From the NCBI GenBank assembly GCA_028386065.3, contig JAKUCV010006604.1, positions 1 through 64,000 of the forward strand: DNA of 64,000 bases, in the 5' to 3' direction. The position numbers were made by a program, and so were the translations under genes. Each line of letters opens with the position of its first letter. Within the stretch, counting starts at the first letter, position 1. This stretch comes from Turnera subulata. Taxonomy: Eukaryota; Streptophyta; Magnoliopsida; Malpighiales; Passifloraceae. Under the pieces are notes generated by a model. That model saw only the letters and a list, made by a program, of their open reading frames with translations, ran no database searches and was not told where the DNA came from. Shown here one piece after another: positions 1 through 22,032 of the stretch.

Positions 1-350
1 TCAGGGCCCATGATGAGGCCCAAGGATCAGGGACCAGGACCTGCAGACGAGGCCCAGGACCTGTAGACGAGGCCCAAAGTCGGGAGGCCCACGAAACCTT
101 ATCAACGTGTTTATCCAAAGGTGATCTGACGACAACCAATCGGAGCACGACACGTGGTCGGGCTGACTCCAAATAAATACCCCAAAAATCAGATATTTTT
201 GGGGCTTCTTCCATTCTCCTCCATTCATTCTCTCTCTCGGCTCTCTCACTCATCTTCCCGATTGGCTCCCTTGTACTCATACATCCTCTATTGTACCACA
301 ATTACACAACATCAATAAAGACAGGCACCCCCTGATTTTGTTTTACATCA
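1..350. mobile_element. Possible LTR remnant, cut by the window edge
   Basis: The stretch has a promoter-like TATA region (AAATAAATA near 170), a pyrimidine-rich leader, and an AATAAA polyadenylation-like signal near 315. It also carries a short direct repeat of the form GACGAGGCCCA...AGACGAGGCCCA near 47-75. This layout resembles the U3-R part of a plant LTR, but there is no second LTR, primer binding site or coding remnant in view. It is a weak call; an ordinary intergenic promoter-like region is the alternative. Confidence 0.3.
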
Positions 351-1597
351 GGCTGACAGTTGGAGGTGGGGAAGTGACGTACGGATGTAAAGATTTCTGT
401 GTGGAGGAAGGCTGTGAGTTTATTTTCAATTCTGCTTTACCACCAGCGCGTGCTTCAAATATGTGGTTAATTGGTAGCCTTTGGTTCCGCGCCAAAAGCG
501 GCTTACTCTGTATAGCTGGTACTAAATAATAAAGGAATTGCAACCAGGGAGGGACTACTCAGACGTGGTGCAATTCCTTTTCCTGCTGATCAAGAGGAGT
601 GCCCACACCATGTGTTGGTGTTTGTTCTTTGGAGACGTGCTCCCATTTATTCTGCACTGTCCGATTTCTTGGAATTTTTGGCAGAAGATATGTACGTAAT
701 TGGTGGGGCATGCACTACGTGGATTGCACCAGACTCCATGAAGGTATGGCTTTAGAGATATTGGCCATGGATATTGTCAGGTTGCGCCTCGAACTAGAGC
801 TACTTGGATAGTGGTCGATATGGATTAGCTGCAATGTGGTCGGATTAGCTGCAATGTGGTCGATATGGATTGCTAGGAAGAATCTGGTTTTCATTAAGGA
901 TGAGAATGGTTGGGTATGTGTATTTGATATGTGTCTTGTTATACACCATGTTCCCAATCCCAGTAATATAAAAATTTTTATTCACTGGCCAACTTTAACA
1001 AAAGATCTGTGAGTCACACAAGGTTAGACCATCAATCTATCTATATAAATATATTAAATTAGAGATTTAAATCTCTGATGACAAGTGGCTTTTTAAAAAT
1101 TGACATGTGGCAACTAATTTTATAAAAAAATAATTAATATATTATTTAATGAATTTAATAAAAAAATTTAATATTCTATATTTAATTGCAATAGGGAATG
1201 TTAGGGTAATGAGAAGGCATAATTGAGCTTAAAAAAATTAAATGCTAAAATTTAAGAGTCACATGCATCCATACATCAAATTATGAAATGTTTCTTGAAA
1301 ACCAAAGGTCACATGTATTTAATGTTACAATCAATTTTTGTGCTATAAAATGAGGGAAACCACACACTATGGCGATCGTATTACTAAGCTAATCTTTTTT
1401 TTTCACTGCTAAACAAAACCATGCTTTATGTTTTAAAGAATTGGTTATTAACTATGTCAGTCTTATTCCTTGTTATCCTAGTTACGGTCCTTCCATGATT
1501 ATCCAGGCAAGGGCACTAGAGAGGCTTGAGACATAATCGCCCTATGGTTTGGGCTTGAGAAAGGTCTCGCCTTACGTGTTTGCGGATTAATTATGGG
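351..1597. other. Intergenic, no gene recognised
   Basis: No convincing coding region is seen. A 20-base unit beginning GATTAGCTGCAATG is repeated head to tail near 823-865. The rest is AT-rich sequence with only short ORFs. Confidence 0.6.
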
Positions 1598-1966
1598 CAA
1601 GGTTATTAAACCCGGCCCAGCCATTGACCCGTTTCAGTGTTTGGGTCGCGGTTTTAGAGGTCTAACCAGGGTCCAACCGGGTCTGACCGGTATGAGGAAT
1701 AATAGTAAAAATGTGCATATTTTTACATAAAGGTCCAACCAAAGGTCTGATCATGGTCTGACCAAGATAATTTTTTTGAAATTTTTTACTTTTAACCCGG
1801 AAAAAATCGGAAAAGGGTCAACAAAACCGGAAAACCCGAAGAACCCGGCACGGCCCGGCCGGTTTTTTGGAGGGCACAAACCGGAGGGGTTAAAAACCTG
1901 GATTTGTCTCCGGGTCGCGGTTAACCCGGTTCAATCGGCCGGGCCGGGTCGGGTTTGATAACCATG
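1598..1966. mobile_element. hAT-type MITE
   Basis: The element is bounded by inverted repeats: CAAGGTTATTAAACCCG on the left, and on the right a sequence whose reverse complement is CATGGTTATCAAACCCG. It is flanked by an 8-bp direct repeat ATTATGGG (1590-1597 and 1967-1974). Eight-base target duplications and CA-starting termini fit the hAT superfamily. It is 369 bp long and GC-rich inside (many CCCGG/GGGTC words), with no transposase, so it is non-autonomous. Confidence 0.75.
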
Positions 1967-2374
1967 ATTATGGGAGGCTCCCGGCGACCTGTGGTAGGCA
2001 AAATAAAAAATTTGTGCTTCATTCACAATCAAGAAATAAAACCCAAGGCAAATAACATAACCTTCAAGGGGATTCAAGGTAAGCTTTCAAATCCTCTCTT
2101 GTTATGTTCCTATTTTAGTATTTGTATTTTAGAATAGGAAATACCTTTTCAATTATTTTTGTCTCCTTCGGTAAGATTAACTAAATATCCGTGTGCAACA
2201 CGGTATAAATCAATCAGCACACAAGCACGTGTGTAACACGTGTAGTTGCCTAGTTGTAACTAAAATCAAATTATTGTCACCAAAATATATGAATGGTTAT
2301 TACCTACACTTGTGTAACTAAAAGTATTTGAGAAAGTTGTCACAAATTATGAATTTCTGTTAACGGGTTGACCT

Positions 2375-2850
2375 GGTAAAGTGAAACACCACTTGTCCGT
2401 CTGTGAGGGTGACACGTCATCAGGTAGACCCCACAAGAAGTGGGTGTACCCGCCAGATCCGTTAGAAAGCGAACCTGTTTGCACCTGGAACAGGTTAAAC
2501 CACAAATTAAAATACTTCACATCATCTAAATACACTCAAATCCTATATTCCCCAATAAATTGAAATATCCAACCGAAAATCTCTGAATCGGTTTTTTAAC
2601 TTTTGTCGTATCCTCACTTCTGAAAAAAAAATTAATGTTTCAAGATTTAGGTATTTCAATTTATTGAGAAATTCGAGATTTGGGTTTGTTTGGGTGATGT
2701 GGAGTATTGTTTTAATTTATGGTTTAACCCGTTCCAGGCACAGACCGATTCGCTTTCTAACGGATCCGGACGAAACAAGTATACCCACTTCCAGTGGGGT
2801 CCACTTGATGACGTGTCGCGCTCACAAATAGAGCGTGAATGGTAACTTTT
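2375..2850. mobile_element. Foldback (long inverted-repeat) element
   Basis: About 190 bp on the left (2385-2575) reads as the imperfect reverse complement of about 200 bp on the right (2645-2845), separated by a short AT-rich spacer. Shared words include GACACGTCATCA and CCGTTAGAAAGCGAA. There is no coding capacity and no clear target duplication, so the borders are approximate. It is probably a MITE of unknown superfamily. Confidence 0.6.
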
Positions 2851-3226
2851 TCTCATAATAATTTTAATTTGGTAATATTTTAGATAACTAAAACTTTTTA
2901 TGTGTTTTCATATAAACATGTAGTTAAGCACCCACTTTAAATGAAAAATCCAGGTCCATCGATCCTTGTTAAGCGTTAAACCCAGGTTCTACACTCTTCA
3001 CCCGTATTTCCTAATCCTAATTTTATGATGTAAGCTTTTTTCCCAAACAGTCTTTTTCTGTTTTTGGGACATTTCATGCAACAAAAACCAAAAAAAAATA
3101 TGAAAACTGAATGGATGAGGAGAAAAAAAAAATGAAAACTGTATTATTCCCCTCCAATAGTTAATTTAAACATATTTTCCCACGGTAAAAAATAACTAAT
3201 TACTCAGAAGCATAAGGGAAAAATAG

Positions 3227-3298
3227 GGGGCATTCCGAGAATTGAACTCGGGACCTCTCGCACCCTAAGCGAGAATCATACCACTAGACCAAATGCCC
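3227..3298 (-). tRNA. tRNA-Pro (AGG anticodon)
   Basis: The minus strand reads as a 72-base cloverleaf. The acceptor stem GGGCATT pairs with AATGCCC, and the D-loop TGGTCTAGTGGTATGAT serves as A box. The anticodon stem-loop TCTCGCTTAGGGTGCGAGA carries anticodon AGG. The T arm GAGTTCAATTCTC contains a near-consensus B box with one departure, TTCAA rather than TTCGA. The discriminator base is C and there is no intron. It is a typical nuclear tRNA-Pro and probably functional. Confidence 0.92.
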
Positions 3299-3368
3299 TT
3301 TTGTGATCTCAGGGATAACAGCAAGGTTAAAAAACATTATCTACTCCATTCCTCTTATATCTTCACAG

Positions 3369-3428
3369 TTCACACTCCGCTGATCACAGGCTCAATCCTC
3401 CCCTCTTCATTAAACGACGTAATTTCCA
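3369..3428 (+). pseudogene. Fragment similar to ValRS exon 1
   Basis: About 58 bases closely match the start of the ValRS gene at 6472-6525: CACACTCCGCT, then ACAGGCTCAATCCTC, then CCTCTTCA, then AAACGACG. There are a few substitutions and a 3-base insertion. It lies 70 bases from the tRNA-Pro and about 3 kb upstream of the parent copy, in the same orientation. There is no usable reading frame. It is a duplication scar, not a gene. Confidence 0.6.
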
Positions 3429-3746
3429 ACAACCTCTGTTTTGTGATTATATATATGTTATTATTCCATTAATTTGCTACCTTAATCAGCATTTATTGCT
3501 TTTGCATGTTAGGAGAGAAGCCTTTGATCAGTGCAGCGAATTGGGTAGCTAATAAGTCTGCCAGCTAGGACTCTGTTATTGGCATATTTGTATCCCTATC
3601 CCAATCCCACTTCAATCTACTTTGGCAACTGGTTGTTGTACCACATACAGGTACAGCCACAAACTCGGTTTTTGAGTTTGAGTTGGTCTAAAAAGTTATG
3701 TTAATTCTTATGGTTTGATATATTTTTTTTAAAGAAATATTTTTCC

Positions 3747-3898
3747 ACTTGGTTCCGCTTAAGCGAGGTCCCGGGTTCGAGTCCTCGTGAACGCAGAAAA
3801 TCCCCATTGGGAGACTCACCCACCATACCCAGGTGCGCGACGCGGGTCGACCGAATTAGTCGGGGTAAAGCTCCGGATACCGAATGGGAAACAAAAAA
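3747..3898 (+). mobile_element. tRNA-derived SINE, copy 1
   Basis: The element starts at ACTTGGTTCCGC and contains a pol III B box (GGTTCGAGTCC). It has a conserved body (ACCATACCCAGGTGCGCGACGC, GTCGGGGTAAAGCTCCGG in part) and ends in GGGAAAC plus an A tail. It is flanked by a 16-base duplication of AAAGAAATAYTTTTCC (3731-3746 and 3899-3914, one mismatch), the signature of target-primed insertion. The A box expected upstream of the B box is not evident. A second copy lies at about 5979-6130. Confidence 0.8.
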
Positions 3899-4084
3899 AA
3901 AGAAATACTTTTCCTCATTAAAGAAAGAACCAAAAATAGCAATCAAACTTTAAGAGTACTTGTTGTTTCATGGGTTTTTGCCCTTAGGGGCACATGAATT
4001 CCTAGAGTTTGCTACTTTAAACTTAAGCGTTTTACTGTCCATGCATCAAGGTCCTCTCCATTATGTCCTATCTTTTTTTTTTTT

Positions 4085-4436
4085 GATGCTAGTGAGATTA
4101 TTTAGAGTTGGACTAACTCCTCCTAAGATAACGTTCCATATGGGCTTTCCCCATCCAAAGTCCAACTCATTGTAGCCCATCTGAACCCAACTCGAGATGA
4201 GAGACAAGTCCGGTTCCTGGACAGTACTTGTGGAACGAAATCTGCAAACTCAACTGCAACTCCAGCCCTTCCTTCCCCTCCAGATTTGCTCAAAGACTCA
4301 GCGTTGACATTTGAGATAGCTTCTCTGGTCAAGACAACCAAGTCATCCAATCCCATTCTCTCTGTATCATACAAGTCATGAAATGCTGGTGCATTCCCGA
4401 TACAATCTCTTGGCATGGGAGGTGTTACGTCGTGTG
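4085..4436 (-). pseudogene. BAHD acyltransferase C-terminal pseudogene fragment
   Basis: Read on the minus strand, one frame gives a BAHD-like stretch containing IGNA (the conserved GNA block) and a helix with DLVVLTREAI. After a frameshift near 4215-4235, a second frame gives ISSWVQMGYNELDFGWGKPIW, with the DFGWGKP motif of the family encoded around 4137-4160. The N-terminal half with the HXXXD catalytic motif is absent. It is therefore a broken C-terminal fragment. Its DFGWG motif differs from that of the BAHD gene at 19990, so it is not a simple recent copy of that gene. Confidence 0.7.
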
Positions 4437-5435
4437 TTTACTGCATGGATTGAGAAATATGGTCCTTGTGGAGAATTTAATGATGTTTGCTTTGCTTGTG
4501 GCAGAAGACAAGGCTTTTCCAGATCAAAAAGAGACTATCACCAAATTAATAGTAATAATTTATATACTATTACTACGCGCGGGAAGTTTGTCGGAAAGGG
4601 ATAATTTGAATGATTTTGGATGGGGGTAATCCAGTGAAGAGGGGTTGATGATTTCTGTTGGGATGAATATGGACTTAATTTGAAGCTAATATATACTTAG
4701 CTTGGAGGGGATTGTTTCAAATCACTCGCTCGTTTGTACTTCTCTATGCTGGGAGATGCTCTTCACATATATATATACACACAGGTACCTTTGTAAGCAG
4801 CCCCTTGCGTTTTGGGTTGAAATTTAAAATATGAACAAAATTTTCCCCTCTAAATATTAGAGATGGAATGTGAAACTAATTATTTTAAAGTAAAAAAAAT
4901 GGCCAGCCTACAATGCGCCCATATGCATCACTTGCGTATCCTTTAATTTAGCAAGTGAAACAATTCCTCTGTAAGAAACTAGTAGTGATGAAACAGTTCC
5001 TCAATATGTTGTATCTTGTGCTTAGTTCTCACTGATGAAAATAAGAAATTTAGTGCTGTTAATGACTTAGCAGGTACTAAGAAAATCTGAGAAAAAAAGT
5101 TGCTTGTCAACACTATTAATTGCAACAGTACTGACAAGCGGTTGTTAGGGGCTGCCGTAGAGGAAATCGTGAAAGCACATTTTCGGAGGAGATTATTAAT
5201 TTTGTATTTGAACGCTTCACCGGAAACATCAGCTGCAACTCCAACTCAGACACGAAGGATGAATTGATATTGTTTTACTAAGAGTTATCAATTTCTATAG
5301 TATATACTATATATACTATATACATATATAGATGTGGCCAGTTAGTTATGGCCTTATAAAAATGGCTATACCAATATCATAGCTGATATATCTAGATGTG
5401 CCTCTGCTTTTAACTTCTCTCTGTTACTGTCTTAG
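4437..5435. other. Intergenic, nothing recognised
   Basis: Short ORFs only and no domain recognised. A TA-rich simple tract lies near 5300-5335. Confidence 0.5.
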
Positions 5436-5570
5436 AATGTCAATCAGGTTGCTGATTGGATTGCAAGGGAGGCTAGGAAACGGCAACGCCCTCCCCATTG
5501 GGTGGGTCTTTGCTCCACCAGCTCCACTTGCAAAGCTTTTGTACCAGGATATTTGTCTGTCTCCCAGTAA
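5436..5570 (+). pseudogene. Retroelement RNase H-type C-terminal remnant
   Basis: An open stretch reads NVNQVADWIAREARKRQ, then PPHWVG, ending at a stop. This resembles the tail of the plant RNase H-like domain found in non-LTR elements, where the VADWIA word is typical. No catalytic part of RNase H is present. It is a short remnant identified from one conserved word, so the call is tentative. Confidence 0.4.
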
Positions 5571-5978
5571 TGAAATATTAACCTTTTGGATCAAAAAAAT
5601 ACATGACTAATTGTGGTTTGTCACATTCTATAACTTTAAACGCTTCATTCGAAAAAAAAAGAAAAAAAAAAAAACAGCGAAGCCAGAGGATGAGAAAGGG
5701 AAATTTCTATTTTTTTTTTTTACAGAAGAGAAGGAAATTTCTAATTTAATTTTGTTTGAAGAGAATTTTGTAATGCAGTGAGGAAGATAACTTTTTAATC
5801 TTCATCTCCATCTATTCCTTGGAATGTTTATTTACCCCAAATTAGAGGGGAAATTACGCGGGAGAAAAATTAAAATAAATTAAATCTTTAATTCTCATTT
5901 TGAAGATTTTCATTTTTAGTAGGATTTTTTTTTTATGATTCTAGTAGGAACTTTTACTATTACCATTGCAATAGCTTC

Positions 5979-6130
5979 CTTGGTTCCGCTTAAGCGAGAT
6001 CTCGAGTTCGAGTCATCGTGTACATAGAAAATCGTCATTGGAGACTCACCCACCATACCCAGATGCGCGACGCGGGTCGCCGGATTAGTCGGGGCAAAGC
6101 TCCGGTATCGTTTGGGAAACCAAAAAAAAC
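5979..6130 (+). mobile_element. tRNA-derived SINE, copy 2
   Basis: This is the same family and orientation as the copy at 3747-3898, starting at the same base (CTTGGTTCCGCTTAAGCGAG). The B box is degraded (AGTTCGAGTCA). The body is conserved through the GCGCGACGCGGGTCG and CAAAGCTCCGG blocks and ends in GGGAAACC plus A's. Target duplications are not clear; ATTGCAATA occurs on both sides (about 5966 and 6158) and may mark them. More substitutions suggest an older insertion than copy 1. Confidence 0.7.
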
Positions 6131-6429
6131 ATTATTCTACATCTCCAAAAATGATATTGCAATAATTAATTTAAAAACAAAAATAAAATTCCCAATGAAA
6201 CCAGAGAACGATATCAAGCCTCTCTTCTCTGCGCTGTCTCACTACCACTAAAACCCCACCCACACCCTACCTGGGGGTTTATCAGTTGAATACTTGAATC
6301 CCTTCCCTCCCTTTCTTTTCTCTTACACAAAACATCAAACATTGTAATGGCGGCCTCTGCCTAAATACCAATACATCTTTTGGCATTTTTCTCAAAAAGA
6401 AAAGAAAAGAAAAGAAAAGAAAATCAACT

Positions 6430-17486
<11,057 letters not shown>

Positions 17487-19898
17487 GCTGTTTCTATCCG
17501 AGCCAGGTTGCATTTTAATCACGCAAACCATTTTATTGCATTTATCTTATTTGCATGATAAACACTTAAGACACACCTATGTTTAAATAGCAGCTAACCG
17601 AATCTCTCAGGTTATTAACAACCATCTGGAGAAAAGGTTGGGCGAGGGGACAGAGCATTGAAGAAAGATTGAAATGAATGTTGGTGTAGTCTTTGCCTTG
17701 CTCAGGGTGGAAGCTTCAACCTTTAAAGCATCTTGTGAAAAGCTTCAAGCTTCAGCCTTAGAGCGCCTTGTGAAATGACGCCGAGTTTTAGTTTAACTAG
17801 CTTGACTCGATCACCTTTCAAATAGAAATTACTAGCGGTTTGCCCGCGCGTTGTTTCCAGATTTAGGCTTTAAGTACGAATTTAGTGTAGAGAGTAAAAA
17901 ACTAATAATTCCAATACTTAGAGAAAATAATCTTATATTCTTTGTTAATTTTTTTAGTTTTTATTACTTTGTTTATAAAATTATAATATGATTTTTAAAC
18001 TTAATCTAGTTAACTATATTGATGCTACATCTTTACAAATCAAGATAATTAACACTCATTCAGTAAAAAACCTTCTTACATTGATTTGGAACAGATGACA
18101 TTATAGTAATAAAGGGGCATTCTAAGAATATTTACTTGTTTATAATAACAAAATAGGTCTCATAAAAAAAAAATAATGATAACAAAAACAAAACAGGTAG
18201 AAAAAATATATTTAAAAATTTTAAACAATCCTATTTAATTTTAAACAATCTTATTTGTGTGCTTGCTGTCAGATTGAATGTAATGGTTGACAATTGACAA
18301 AATAATAAAAGCACATGGGGGTTAAATTTGAAAATTCACTTGAAATTCACTTGGAGTTTTAAGCCGACTGCTCTCTTTTAGTACCCAGGTATAATGTTCA
18401 TGGAAATGTAAAGCTAATTACATGATAAATTGATACTTTTTACCACTTTCAAATTTTTAGACATTCTTTAATTAGTAAGTGCCATCCTCTGTCATAACTG
18501 TATTCCTCTACAGTATTCCAAGTGCAATACCAATCTTTTTTCCCAGAGGCAAGTAGGGGTTGGCTATGCCCAATCACCAGGTATATCCAAGCTCTTCCTG
18601 AGCATCCAAATGCAGGTTGCATCCTCAGGCCACCCAGTATCTCAAAAACTAAAAAATATAGACAATCTAATAGCTGTGTGAACTAGATTGCTGTTTCTAT
18701 TTTGAGCTTGACCAATTTACAGTTTTACACACCGCATCATTAACATTTTCTACAGAAAACGAAGGGAGAGCAGTTGCGAGGGAGTAACGCTCAACTCATA
18801 TACATTCCGTCATTCATGTTCCGGCAAAAAAAAAATAAATAAATAAATAACAAATTTATTATATATATAGAAAAATCCCTAATACATATTTCACTAAGTT
18901 CAATTTTAATGTTGGATTATGTCCTAAAAAGATTTCCTCTTGCGGATTTCTAGTCCAACCTCGATCCCTGGACACTATCCGTTCTTTATCCAACCCTTGA
19001 GACAATATCTACACCTCCCAATGTTTCAGAATGGTCAACTGAGGAGCTTCTGCTCTTGATGAGACTAATTAAAGGGTTTTCCGAAAACTTGTTTGCAGCA
19101 ATAAATTTTAGCCAATTAGAAGCCGCTAATNACCCCAACCCCCCCCCCCCCCCCACCTGGATGGGATAATTAAGTATAATAATGGATTGTTGCATGTCGT
19201 ACATATGCTAGCTGGATTAGCTGGACCTTATATCTAACTGAAAACGAAAGAAATTAAAGATACATGGAGTAGGCCGAAATCGGAAGCAAAACGCGACATA
19301 GGTACAGGGCCATTAACAGACCAATGCATGCGGCATTATAGTTAGGACTTAGGAGCCCTTTGCAGGCATTAATTGGATGTAATCTTCTAGATTCACATGG
19401 CACCTTATCCTGCACGTTCCCATGTATGGCATTGGCACTCAAAAAAAGGCAAAACCTAAAGTCCTTGCGCTCATCAAAGCTACGGAAGTCTGAAAAGAAA
19501 AGTTTGCCGGCTGCATATATATCATTTTCGAGCTGGATCCTATGGTAGTGGTTGCTTGGGCTGCGAAGCAATCTAATGGTCCTTATGGCATCTAAAATAT
19601 TCCTACCCTCAACAAACCCATCAACTTGTCTAACGATTGTTCCAATGTTATTTTCATTCATTAATTCTGTTAGGAGCTCAGCTTGCAGAGCAAGACTAAC
19701 GTTGTTTTTCTAATAAAATCAAGTTGGCTAACCAAAAAAACAGACCATTGAAGCTTAGGCAGCCACTATAGCGAGGAGTCTGTAAACGGCCGGCCATTCA
19801 TATACTCAAACCGCGGCACATTAAATTTACCCGGCAGACATTAATCATACAGTGTCCGTTGAGCTGTGCTCCGTACAAATTCATTAATTCAAGCTGTT
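17487..19898. other. ValRS 3' region and intergenic DNA
   Basis: The first few hundred bases probably hold the ValRS 3' UTR. The rest is AT-rich. One undetermined base (N) sits at 19131, just before a run of 16 C's (19139-19154), marking a poorly resolved spot. A 135-codon minus-strand ORF at 19254-19661 matches no family I know, has no visible introns or motifs, and may be chance. Confidence 0.5.
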
Positions 19899-19906
19899 TA
19901 TAAATA
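19899..19906 (+). promoter_or_regulatory. TATA box of the BAHD gene
   Basis: TATAAATA lies 84 bases before the ATG at 19990, a usual plant spacing for a short 5' UTR. Confidence 0.6.
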
Positions 19907-19989
19907 ACAGCTATATATCCAGGCTCAAAAAATAAGAAGCGAAAACACTTCTGATCAATACGGGGAGCCTAATTAGGAGAACAGAAGAG

Positions 19990-21255
19990 ATGGAGATTCA
20001 TATCATTTCAAGAGAGTTTGTGAAACCATCCTCACCCGATCTGATTCAGCATCAAGAGCCCTATAAGCTCTCCATTCTCGACCAACTTACTCCCACAACT
20101 TATATACCGTCGGTCTACTTCTACCCTAGTGTGAATGATCCCAACTCTATTGTCATGGAGCTAAAGAAGTCTTTGTCCCATGCCCTTGACCTCTACTACC
20201 CTTTAGCAGGAAGAGTGGTTGATAACCTCTTTATTGATCGTTTCTATGAGGGTGTTCCATTCCTTGAAGCCAAAGTTGATTGTTGCATGTCTGACTACTT
20301 AAAACACCATGAAACCGAGTCATTGAACCTACTCCTTCCATGCAAACCCTTTATCAAGGAAGACTTAAGCGTACCGATTCTTGTATGTCAGGTTAGTTTA
20401 TTTTCGTGCGGGGGAATAGCATTAGGCCTCTCACCTTCGCATAAACTCTTTGATGGTGGAACAGCCATGGCTTTCCTTGCTACTTGGGCTTCGATATCCC
20501 GTGGAGATTTAGAGGGAATAGTACCTCCCGCTCTAAGTGAGGCCTCGCAATTCTTCCCACCGAAACCGTCATCCCCACAAGACCATTTATCTCTCACGGA
20601 GAGCCTGTGGTTCGCAGAAGGTAACTACATCACAAAAAGATTCGTCTTTGATGCCAAGGCTATAGCCTTGCTCAAGGAAAAGGCAGGCAATGGTAATCCT
20701 GAGGCCAAGATATCACGTATTGTAACATTGTCATGTTTCATTTGGAAATGTTGCATGTCTGCTACAAAAGCCTTACCTTCAGCTCATCCAAAACCATCCA
20801 TTTTAGTTGAAGCAGTGAACCTCCGGCTGCGGACAAAGCCACCTATGTCGGACGGGTCAATTGGTAACAACTTTTGGTGGACTGGTGCAATTGCTCAACC
20901 CATGGATGAGAAGAGTACAGAGTTGTATAAACTGGTGGATTCGCTCAACGAAGCCATCGCAGTGCATGATAATGATAGTGTGTTACAAGGCGAAGAAGGG
21001 GCTGAAAACATAGCAGAGTACTGCTACCAACTAGAAGCCTTTGCCGCAGACAAGCCAGATATATTTGCATTTACAAGTTGGCTTGGTTTGACTAATTTGA
21101 AGTTCGCATGGGGACCTCCCTGTTGGGTTGGTCTTTGGGGAAAAGTTGGCCCAGCATTTAGGAATCTCATTGCCTTCATCGAGACCATCGATGGTAAAGG
21201 CATTGAGGCATGGATCACTTTGGACGAACCAAGGATGAAAAATATTGGAACGTGA
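19990..21255 (+). CDS. BAHD acyltransferase (vinorine synthase-like), frameshifted at the C terminus
   Basis: BAHD enzymes transfer acyl groups from acyl-CoA to alcohols or amines in specialised metabolism, usually in the cytosol. This is a single-exon gene of 421 aa. The catalytic HXXXD motif is present as HKLFD (151-155), in the usual SPSHKLFDGG context. The structural DFGWG motif is altered to KFAWG (371-375): Asp to Lys and the first Gly to Ala. The frame ends early at 21255. The +1 frame directly beyond reads ERDPDFLAF and stops at 21308-21310, which is the normal BAHD C terminus. The shift maps to the A run near 21237-21241, so it is either a real one-base insertion or a sequencing error. 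The vinorine synthase-like label rests on overall resemblance; the substrate cannot be inferred. It may be a decaying or altered-function copy. Confidence 0.85.
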   Translation: MEIHIISREFVKPSSPDLIQHQEPYKLSILDQLTPTTYIPSVYFYPSVNDPNSIVMELKKSLSHALDLYYPLAGRVVDNLFIDRFYEGVPFLEAKVDCCMSDYLKHHETESLNLLLPCKPFIKEDLSVPILVCQVSLFSCGGIALGLSPSHKLFDGGTAMAFLATWASISRGDLEGIVPPALSEASQFFPPKPSSPQDHLSLTESLWFAEGNYITKRFVFDAKAIALLKEKAGNGNPEAKISRIVTLSCFIWKCCMSATKALPSAHPKPSILVEAVNLRLRTKPPMSDGSIGNNFWWTGAIAQPMDEKSTELYKLVDSLNEAIAVHDNDSVLQGEEGAENIAEYCYQLEAFAADKPDIFAFTSWLGLTNLKFAWGPPCWVGLWGKVGPAFRNLIAFIETIDGKGIEAWITLDEPRMKNIGT

Positions 21256-21310
21256 TCCAGATTTCTTGGCATTTTGCACTCCAAATCCAGAGGTGATCTT
21301 AAACCCCTGA

Positions 21311-22032
21311 CCTTTCCTTCGTGTGTGGAGATATACATCCTCTCTGTGAGGATTTGATAGTATATATAGAGTGCAATAAGATGGGCCTCCAGTTTACTTG
21401 CAGCAGTATAACTACTGGCTCCAGCCCAGCAAATGTAATAGTTTTATAAGCATTTTATAGTTTCGTGATCCATAGCCAATTAATTGTTTATGTGGCCGTT
21501 GGGTTATAGATTTTCTTTTCAATTCCAAACTTACTTTTGAGTGTTCTTTCCCAAACTTGTTTCTCAATTTCCAAATATATCACTCTTCTAGCATAAAAAA
21601 AGTATTAATTTTAATTATTAAATATGTTATTATTATTATTATTCCAATATTAATTTTATCAGCTGCAACAAAAGACACCTACCTGCAGAATTGACGTACT
21701 GTACGAATTTATCTTTGAAAAATGTTTTACAGCTACCTCAGAATCCAATTCCAAGAATCATCCAACGTTCCAAGAAATTTTTCGTAATTTGAATTGGACT
21801 TATGAATGGCTTGTATCGTCTTTGGACGCACATCAACTCAGCACACTGAAATTTCCCAAGCCATTTTCAAGACATTGATTCAGAACAACTTGTTTTATGA
21901 AAAACACATAAAAGTCAAACAGAAGTGAAGTGCCCAGGCCAAAGTTTCCGTTCATTATCATCTTTGTCGCCTCCAATTGGGTGATAAAGTTCAAGGCTAA
22001 CATTCTCCGAAGATGTAGTTGAATATTCCCGC
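21311..22032. other. Intergenic between BAHD and PPR genes
   Basis: The convergent 3' regions of the two neighbouring genes, AT-rich, with an ATT microsatellite near 21628-21645. No gene is seen. Confidence 0.6.

Noticed and set aside
3747..3898. Possible tRNA gene because of the GGTTCGAGTCC box
   Set aside because: No cloverleaf forms, it has an A tail, target duplications and a second copy. It is a SINE.
19254..19661. 135-codon minus-strand ORF as a gene
   Set aside because: No recognisable motif and no supporting exon structure; kept only as a note in the intergenic entry.
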